Below the pieces are notes generated by a model. The model was not told the DNA's origin and ran no database searches. It saw only the letters and a list, made by a program, of their open reading frames with translations. This document shows, one piece after another, positions 6,328 to 12,487 of a DNA stretch of 14,346 bases (position 1 is its first letter; the number at the start of each line of letters is the position of its first letter). The translations under genes and the position numbers were made by a program. The DNA comes from Rhodoferax sp. (GTDB taxonomy: Bacteria > Pseudomonadota > Gammaproteobacteria > Burkholderiales > Burkholderiaceae_C): positions 1 to 14,346 of the forward strand of contig JAUXQA010000024.1 of assembly GCA_030683195.1 (NCBI GenBank). Direction: 5' to 3'.

Positions 6328-9300
6328 ATGGCCGTACTTGATGCCGTTGACACTTTCGCTGGCATTGCCAACGAAAACGAGTTTTACAGCCACCACTACC
6401 TGGCCGAAGTTTTCAAAGGCGACATCAAAAGCCGTTTGGAAGCCTGGGATGCCCATGAAGCCCTGCACCCCGGTGCAGAGCAAGAGCGTGCCCCTTCCAA
6501 GCGCCTGGGTGCCTGGGGCCAAAAGTGGTTTGCCCTGCGGGGTCAAATTGCAAAAGCCCGCGACGATGCTGAAAAGTGGCAAATATTTACCCAGCTTCAA
6601 ACCGGGTTGCTACAGGCATTGGGATACGCCGCACCGGCCAAGGCCAGTGCAATTGTTGAGCTTGTTCCTGGCCAACCACTGCCAATTTGGCAACTGCTGG
6701 CTAAGGCCAGCACCACTGGTCAGAGTTCTGCGGCATCTGCCCTGCAGCCAGCGCAATTGGCCATCGTGCCGGCATACCGGCCCGGGATGGAAACCGAAGA
6801 CATTCTCGATCACGAACTTTCCCCGCTGCATTACGGCGGCGATGCCGTTCCGCCATCGTTAAAAAACGAAACCTGGGCAGCAATAGTTTCCGAAGCCATC
6901 TTCGGTGCCGAAAATCCCCCGCGCTATGTGTTGCTGCTCGGCCTGGACCACTGGCTTTTGTTGGACCGCTATAAATGGCCCAACAACCGCGCCTTGCGTT
7001 TCGACTGGGTTGACATCCTCGACCGCAAAGACACGGCCACCTTGCAGGCCGCCGCTTCACTTTTGCACCACGACAGTTTGGCCCCGGGCGAGGGCATCAG
7101 CCTGCTTGAAAGCCTGGACGAAAACGCCCACAAACACGCCTTTGGTGTCAGTGAAGACCTCAAACACGCCCTGCGGGAAGCCATTGAACTGCTCGGCAAT
7201 GAAGCCGCCGACCAGCTGCGCAAACAAGCGTCCGACTCCAAAAAGGGCTTTTTCAGCGGCAAAGACCAACTTGACCCCGCCGATCTCAGCCTGGAATGCC
7301 TGCGCATGGTCTACCGGCTGCTGTTCATGTTCTACATTGAGGCCCGGCCCGAGCTGGGCTATGTGCCCATTGCCAAAAGCGAGGTTTACCTCAAGGGCTA
7401 CAGCCTGGAATCCTTGCGCGAGCTGGAGATGCAACCGCTCAACACGCCCCATGCGCGTGACGGCTTTTACTTCGACGCCACCCTGCGCCGCCTGTTCAGC
7501 CTGGTGGCCAATGGCTGCGGGTTCGAGAATGCAGCCGGTGAGCAAAAGCACCTTGCAGAAGCCTTGGCCGGTGCCAAAGACACCTTTGCTCTGGCCCCGT
7601 TGGACAGCCGCCTGTTTGACGAAACCACCATGCCGCTGTTGGCCAAGGTGCGTTTCCCCAACCATGTGTGGCAAACCATCATCCGCCTCATGTCGCTCAC
7701 CCGTGGCAAGAAAGGGGGGGCAGGGCGGGGCCAACGTCGTGGCCGCGTCAGCTACCAGCTGCTGTCTATCAACCAGTTGGGCGCGGTTTACGAGGCCTTG
7801 CTCAGCTATCGCGGCTTCTTCGCCGCTGAAGACCTGTACGAGGTGCAACCCGCCCCCAAAAAGGCTGGCCGCAGCGCCCCGGATGAAGATGACGAAGGCG
7901 GTTCAGACGCTGGCGATGCGGATACAGACGGTGATGATGCTGACGATAGCTCCCAAAACAATAGCGCCTCCCGAAAACCCAACGGGGGCTCTGGCTCAGA
8001 TTTGCTTGAAAACGCCTGGTTTGTTCCCTCCAGCCACCTCAGCGACTACAAAGACGACGAACGTGTTTACGACGTCAATGAAGCAGGCCACCGTCAGTTG
8101 CGCAAGCACCCGCGTGGCAGCTTCATCTACCGCCTGGCCGGGAGAGATAGGCAAAAGAGCGCCAGCTACTACACCCCCCAGGTGCTCACCCGCTGCCTAG
8201 TTAAATACGCGCTCAAAGAGCTGCTGGGTAGCGACCGCGTTCAATGCGCCGATGACATCCTGACCATCACCGTCTGTGAGCCCGCCATGGGCAGCGCCGC
8301 GTTTTTGAACGAAGCCGTCAACCAGTTGGCCGAGGCATACCTGGAGCGCAAGCAAACCGAGCTGGGCAAACGCATCCCCCACGACGACTACCCGCAAGAG
8401 CTTCAAAAAGTCCGCATGTACCTGGCCGACCGCAATGTGTTCGGTGTGGACCTGAACCCAGTGGCCGTGGAGCTTGCCGAGGTGTCCCTGTGGCTCAACG
8501 CCATTTACGGCGAACCCACGCAAGACAAAGATGGCAACCCGCTGCCCGTCAAACCCGCCCGCGTGCCCTGGTTTGGCTACCAGCTGTTTGCGGGCAACAG
8601 CCTCATTGGTGCGCGCCACCAAGCCTACCGCCCCGGTGGTCTCAAGCGCGGTGCCAAACCCGCCTGGCATGAAGAACCGCCAAGGGATTGCAGCCAAGCC
8701 AACCCCCGCCAGCAGGATGAGATATGGCACTTCTTGCTGCCCGACCCCGGCATGGCCAACTACACCGACAAGGCCGCCAAAGCCCTGTACCCGGAAGACT
8801 TCAAACGCCTGGCCACCTGGCGCAAAGAGTTCAACAAGCCACTAGAATCACACGAGGTAGGCCGCCTGCAGCAGCTCAGCAAGTGCATTGACGACCTGTG
8901 GGCCGAGCATACAGCCGCCCTGGCGCGAGACCGGGAGCGCACCGAAGACTACTTAACGGTGTGGCCCCATGACCAATTTCAAGCCAAATCGGCCTCTGGC
9001 CCCCTAGAACAGAGCGAAAGTAGCTACTCAAAAAATAGCAAAAGTGGCGACAAATTTCACGCCATCAGTCGCGCCCAGAAAGAAGCCATCCGCCGCCAAG
9101 GCCTCCTCAATGCCGATGGCGACTTGGCCACACCGTATCGCCGTTTGAAACTGGTGATGGATTACTGGTGCGCCCTGTGGTTCTGGCCAATCACCCAAAG
9201 CACCACCTTGCCCAGCCGCGAAGCCTGGTGGATGGAGGTGGGGGCCATTCTGGAAGGAAGCATCGTTGACTTGGACCAACAGCCCAGTCTGGATCTGCGC

Positions 9301-11559
9301 CCCACCGAGCCCGAAGCCCCCCAAGTCATTTTTCATGAAGTGCAACCCGTGTTTGAGGGCTTCGAGACCCAACTGCCTTTAAGCCAGGCCGCTGACCAAC
9401 CCAACCTGCACGACAAGCTGGGTCAGTTGCGCATCAGCAAACTGCGTCAGCACTTTGCCCGCATTCCGCAGGTGGAAGAAGTGGCAGAGGCTCGGCGTTT
9501 TTTGCATTGGGATTTGTGCTTTGCGGACATTTTGTTGAAACGGGGTGGGTTTGATCTTTTGTTGGGGAATCCGCCCTGGCTCAAGATTGAATGGAATGAG
9601 GCCGGTATTTTGGGTGAGCGCAATCCGATATTCGCTATTCGCAAGATCAGCGCAAGCGACTTAACCGGGCTGCGCGCCAATGCCTTTAGAGATTCGGCTG
9701 GCTTACAAACTGCTTGGACGGAGGAGTTGCAAGAGGCTGAAGGCACGCAAAACTTCTTAAATGGGACACAAAACTATCCCCTTCTACAAGGTGTTCAATC
9801 AAACCTTTACAAGTGTTTTCTTCCATTAGCTTGGCGACTATTGAGTTCACGTGGCGTAACTGGATTACTTCATCCTGAGGGTCCGTATGACGATCCGAAA
9901 GGTGGGAAATTGAGGCACAACATTTACTCCCGTCTTAGAGCTCATTTTCAGTTTCAGAACGAGCTTAGTCTGTTCCCGATCGGGCACCAGTTTAAGTTTG
10001 GAATCAACATATATGGTGCACCGGTTTCACGGCCAAAGTTCAGCAACATTGCCAATGTTTTTGTTCCCACAACCATTGACGCTTGCTTTTCTCATGACGG
10101 GGGTGGTCTACCGGGTGGCATCAAAGACGCAGTTGGGAAGTGGAACACTGCTGGCCACGGTGATCGCATCGTCACGATTTCAGAGAAGTCGCTGGAGACA
10201 TTCTCCAAACTGTACGATACGCCAGGAACGCCACCGCTTCACGCGCGACTGCCAGCATTGCATACGGCAGCTTTCGATAGTGTTTTGAAGAAACTTGCCG
10301 CGTATCCGAACAAGCTTAATGGCATTGGCGATAACTATTACTTTGCTGAGATGTGGGATGAGACTGGTGCTCAAAAGGATGGGACCATCACTCGGCGTTC
10401 GGTTCACGAGACTGGGTTTCCCGAAGATGCTCAATCGTGGGTTTTGTCTGGCCCACATTTCTTTCTATGCAATCCATTTGCGAAAACTCCCCGCGGTGTT
10501 TGCACTGAAAAGGGCCACTATGACTCTATCGACTTAGAAGGCATGCCTGAGACATACATTCCTAGAAGCAACTACAAGCCCATGGCAAGCAAGGTTGAGT
10601 ATCAACGACGACTTTCGCGAGTGAGTTGGATAGAGGAGGGGGAGACCCTAAAGAAGCCGTTAACTGACTACTATCGGCTTGCCTTTAGGGCGATGATTGC
10701 CAGTTCTTTGGAGCGAACCCTAGTGGGAGCTGTCGTGCCTAAGGGCTGTGCACATATACATGGTGTTCAAACAACAGCTTTTAAAAATGTTTCTGACCTG
10801 GTTTCAGCAGGGTGCTGCACGGCATCTGTTGTTGCGGACTGGTTCATAAAGTCATTGGGCCGTAGTAATTTGCATGGTACGTGGTTACAGCTTCCACGAA
10901 TTCCAACACCTCCAGCCTTAGCTAGTCGATACTCAGCGCTGAATTTTTTAACTATTCAATATTCTGATTTGTGGGGACAGGTCTACGACCTTGCCTTCAC
11001 CGACCAAAGCTGGAGCCAGCCCGACAACCCGCGCCTGCCGCAAAACTTCTGGCAAAACCTCACCAGCGATTGGACGCGCCATTGCGCCCTGCGCAGTGAC
11101 TACGCCCGCCGCATGGCCCTGGTCGAAATCGACGTGCTGGTCGCCCAGGCGCTAAGCCTCACGCTCGATGAGCTGCTGCTGATCTACCGCGTGCAGTTCC
11201 CGGTGATGCAGGGCTACGAGCGCGACACCTGGTACGACATCACGGGCCGTATCGTCTTTACCAACAGCAAAGGCCTGGTAGGAGTCGGCCTGCCCCGCAA
11301 AGGCAGCCGTTCGTCTCCCAAAACCAAAATCACCACCCCCGACGGCAAAGTGCGCCCCGGCAACCACGGCTGGGAAGACCTGTACAAAGACGGCCAGTGG
11401 CTGGTGCCCGATGGCACCGTCGTCACCATGGAAGTCACCGACGACACCCTGCCCGGCGGCCCCCGCCAAGTCACCCGCACCTTCAAAGCCCCATTCGCCC
11501 GAGCCAGCCGTGAGGACGACTACCAGGTAGCTTGGGAATTTTTTGAGGAAAATAAATGA
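6328..11559 (+). CDS. drmMI: Giant N6-adenine DNA methyltransferase, DrmMI-like
   Basis: Start at ATG 6328 (1743 residues) with GGAG at 6317-6320; a TTG at 6322 overlaps the helicase stop and is less likely. The N-terminal 500 residues are of unknown fold. A very acidic linker follows (about 515-560). The SAM-binding motif I is CEPAMGSAAFLNEA (around 650-663), an unusual form with Met and Ala where C and G are common. FGVDLNP (705-711) is the acidic motif II. The catalytic NPPW lies at 1081-1084, about 370 residues later, so a long, mostly helical insertion separates them. After it comes a long target-recognition region with lower G/C than the rest (to about 1550), then a conserved GC-rich C-terminus. 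Its expected role is to methylate adenines in host DNA to mark self. In class 1 DISARM the drmD-drmMI pair defines the class. A Pgl/BREX-type PglX is the main alternative, but PglX is shorter and its partners are absent. Confidence 0.85.
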   Translation: MAVLDAVDTFAGIANENEFYSHHYLAEVFKGDIKSRLEAWDAHEALHPGAEQERAPSKRLGAWGQKWFALRGQIAKARDDAEKWQIFTQLQTGLLQALGYAAPAKASAIVELVPGQPLPIWQLLAKASTTGQSSAASALQPAQLAIVPAYRPGMETEDILDHELSPLHYGGDAVPPSLKNETWAAIVSEAIFGAENPPRYVLLLGLDHWLLLDRYKWPNNRALRFDWVDILDRKDTATLQAAASLLHHDSLAPGEGISLLESLDENAHKHAFGVSEDLKHALREAIELLGNEAADQLRKQASDSKKGFFSGKDQLDPADLSLECLRMVYRLLFMFYIEARPELGYVPIAKSEVYLKGYSLESLRELEMQPLNTPHARDGFYFDATLRRLFSLVANGCGFENAAGEQKHLAEALAGAKDTFALAPLDSRLFDETTMPLLAKVRFPNHVWQTIIRLMSLTRGKKGGAGRGQRRGRVSYQLLSINQLGAVYEALLSYRGFFAAEDLYEVQPAPKKAGRSAPDEDDEGGSDAGDADTDGDDADDSSQNNSASRKPNGGSGSDLLENAWFVPSSHLSDYKDDERVYDVNEAGHRQLRKHPRGSFIYRLAGRDRQKSASYYTPQVLTRCLVKYALKELLGSDRVQCADDILTITVCEPAMGSAAFLNEAVNQLAEAYLERKQTELGKRIPHDDYPQELQKVRMYLADRNVFGVDLNPVAVELAEVSLWLNAIYGEPTQDKDGNPLPVKPARVPWFGYQLFAGNSLIGARHQAYRPGGLKRGAKPAWHEEPPRDCSQANPRQQDEIWHFLLPDPGMANYTDKAAKALYPEDFKRLATWRKEFNKPLESHEVGRLQQLSKCIDDLWAEHTAALARDRERTEDYLTVWPHDQFQAKSASGPLEQSESSYSKNSKSGDKFHAISRAQKEAIRRQGLLNADGDLATPYRRLKLVMDYWCALWFWPITQSTTLPSREAWWMEVGAILEGSIVDLDQQPSLDLRPTEPEAPQVIFHEVQPVFEGFETQLPLSQAADQPNLHDKLGQLRISKLRQHFARIPQVEEVAEARRFLHWDLCFADILLKRGGFDLLLGNPPWLKIEWNEAGILGERNPIFAIRKISASDLTGLRANAFRDSAGLQTAWTEELQEAEGTQNFLNGTQNYPLLQGVQSNLYKCFLPLAWRLLSSRGVTGLLHPEGPYDDPKGGKLRHNIYSRLRAHFQFQNELSLFPIGHQFKFGINIYGAPVSRPKFSNIANVFVPTTIDACFSHDGGGLPGGIKDAVGKWNTAGHGDRIVTISEKSLETFSKLYDTPGTPPLHARLPALHTAAFDSVLKKLAAYPNKLNGIGDNYYFAEMWDETGAQKDGTITRRSVHETGFPEDAQSWVLSGPHFFLCNPFAKTPRGVCTEKGHYDSIDLEGMPETYIPRSNYKPMASKVEYQRRLSRVSWIEEGETLKKPLTDYYRLAFRAMIASSLERTLVGAVVPKGCAHIHGVQTTAFKNVSDLVSAGCCTASVVADWFIKSLGRSNLHGTWLQLPRIPTPPALASRYSALNFLTIQYSDLWGQVYDLAFTDQSWSQPDNPRLPQNFWQNLTSDWTRHCALRSDYARRMALVEIDVLVAQALSLTLDELLLIYRVQFPVMQGYERDTWYDITGRIVFTNSKGLVGVGLPRKGSRSSPKTKITTPDGKVRPGNHGWEDLYKDGQWLVPDGTVVTMEVTDDTLPGGPRQVTRTFKAPFARASREDDYQVAWEFFEENK
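7714..7720 (+). repeat. G7 homopolymer tract within the methylase gene
   Basis: Seven G residues follow AAGAAA in the frame GGG GGG GCA, encoding part of a basic Lys/Arg/Gly-rich stretch just before the conserved RVSYQLLSINQLGA segment. A one-base slip would stop translation before the catalytic domain. The tract is at the lower limit of what is usually phase variable. Confidence 0.6.
8992..9039. repeat. 48-bp dispersed repeat, copy A, inside the methylase gene
   Basis: The segment begins GCCTCTGGCCCCCTAGAACA and ends AGCTACTCAAAAAATAGC. The copy at 11568-11615 has exactly the same length, and both ends are conserved between them (GCCTC..GCCC.C at the left, AGCTA......ATAGC at the right, 27 of 48 bases identical overall). 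The layout recalls short repeats I associate with intergenic regions of Comamonadaceae. Here it is translated in frame as a Ser-rich stretch containing SESSYSKNSKSG. Confidence 0.5.
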
Positions 11560-11567
11560 TGAAATAT

Positions 11568-11615
11568 GCCTCCAGCCCTCGTTTTATATACGTAATAAGC
11601 TATTTTTATAATAGC
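11568..11615. repeat. 48-bp dispersed repeat, copy B, just after the methylase gene
   Basis: It begins GCCTCCAGCCCTCG and ends AGCTATTTTTATAATAGC, starting 9 bp after the methylase stop. It is equal in length to copy A and shares its conserved ends, while the middle has diverged. Its right part contains TATAAT (11607-11612), so it could supply a -10 element for the toxin-antitoxin genes, although no matching -35 is clear. Confidence 0.5.
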
Positions 11616-11620
11616 GTTTT

Positions 11621-11645
11621 TGGCGATAAATCCTGTTTTTCGCCA
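11621..11645. promoter_or_regulatory. Inverted repeat upstream of the antitoxin gene, possible operator
   Basis: TGGCGA (11621-11626) and TCGCCA (11640-11645) are perfect 6-bp arms separated by 13 bases, ending 46 bp before the antitoxin start. Type II antitoxins with AbrB-like domains usually bind a palindrome in their own promoter, so this is a reasonable operator candidate. It is not followed by a T run, which argues against an intrinsic terminator. Confidence 0.3.
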
Positions 11646-11691
11646 GCTATCAGTATCATGAACACACCATTGCAACTGCAGGAGTATTGAC

Positions 11692-11973
11692 ATGCAAGCC
11701 ATCGAACTCGCCACCTCGATTTCAATGCAGGGCGGCATTGCGCTACCGTCCAATTTCAAAGCCCTTTATGGACGGAATGCCCGCATGATTCTGCTGATTG
11801 AAGATGATGTGGCGCTTGCCCCGCAACCACCCACCCGACTCGAACGACAAGCAACCATGCGGAAAGCGCTGGCGGCTGTGGCGCAGGCGGGTACGTTTGC
11901 CCACGTTGACGATGCCTCTGCCTGGCAACGCGAGGTGCGCGCTGATCGCCCACAACCTGGCCGCGAGGACTGA
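11692..11973 (+). CDS. vapB: AbrB-like type II antitoxin (VapB-like)
   Basis: The 93-residue protein starts at ATG 11692 with GGAG at 11681-11684. Its N-terminal 40 residues (AIELATSISMQGGIALPSNF, then LYGRNARMILLIED) have the alternating pattern and LP turn of the swapped-hairpin AbrB/MazE fold that binds DNA as a dimer. The C-terminal half is polar and probably becomes ordered when it binds and neutralises the toxin. It lies 5 bp before a PIN-domain gene, the normal order of a VapBC operon. The pair sits between the methylase and the second helicase in the same direction. The AbrB assignment is by pattern; the antitoxin role follows mainly from the neighbour. Confidence 0.72.
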   Translation: MQAIELATSISMQGGIALPSNFKALYGRNARMILLIEDDVALAPQPPTRLERQATMRKALAAVAQAGTFAHVDDASAWQREVRADRPQPGRED

Positions 11974-11978
11974 TTCAC

Positions 11979-12353
11979 ATGTGGCTTGTTGATAGCAATA
12001 TCCTGATTCGCGCTGCATCAGCGCCAAACCATCCCTTGCAAGAGTGGCTGCAAAACCAATTGCCAGCCATATCGGTCGTCACCCGTATTGAGGTGCTTGG
12101 GTTTCACCGTTTGCGACCTGATGAGGATATTTTGCTGCGTGTACTTTTGGCATCCTTTGACGAATATCCCATTAGTCAACAAACTGCCGCGCTGGCCATT
12201 GACCTTAGACGTCAGCGAAAAATGTCTCTGGGCGATGCACTGATTGCCGCTACCTGCCTAGAGCACGGCTTGAAGCTGGCAACCCGCAACACCAGCGACT
12301 TCGACTGGATTGCCGGGTTGACCGTGGATGGCTTGGCTGGCTTAGCAGCATGA
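11979..12353 (+). CDS. vapC: PIN-domain ribonuclease toxin, VapC
   Basis: This 124-residue protein has the full set of PIN acidic residues: Asp5 in WLVDSNILIR, Glu38 in VVTRIEVLGF, Asp86 in SLGDALIAATCLEHG, and Asp107 or Asp109 in RNTSDFDWI. These coordinate the divalent metals used to cut RNA; VapC toxins cleave initiator tRNA or other structured RNAs and stop growth when the antitoxin is lost. Length matches the family, and no damage is visible. The start follows the antitoxin stop by 5 bp. Interposed between defence genes, it may stabilise the locus or act as a second line when the locus is disturbed; both are inferences. Confidence 0.92.
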   Translation: MWLVDSNILIRAASAPNHPLQEWLQNQLPAISVVTRIEVLGFHRLRPDEDILLRVLLASFDEYPISQQTAALAIDLRRQRKMSLGDALIAATCLEHGLKLATRNTSDFDWIAGLTVDGLAGLAA

Positions 12354-12487
12354 TGTCCGAGGGCAAGAGCGTGGAACTCGTCGTGCGTTAAGCCCCTCAA
12401 CGCCGTCCTGGGGAGGATACGGTGCAGAAATATTCAAAGGACCAGCATGACACAAGCGTCCACCTAAAACAATAACCAGCCAATTTC

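Noticed and set aside
6905..8200. Open frame of 431 codons on the + strand inside the methylase gene
   Set aside because: Its composition (runs of Ala, Pro, Cys, Ser, Thr) is that of a shifted reading of GC-rich codons; the methylase frame carries the motifs.
8197..8730. 177-codon minus-strand frame opposite the methylase core
   Set aside because: It lies exactly antisense to the SAM-binding motifs of the methylase, and nothing in its product is recognisable.
12353..12487. Possible integron attC site after vapC (GTTAAGC and a GCGTT/AACGC inverted repeat)
   Set aside because: Only one core-like heptamer is present, the partner site and simple attC stem structure are missing, and no integrase is seen.
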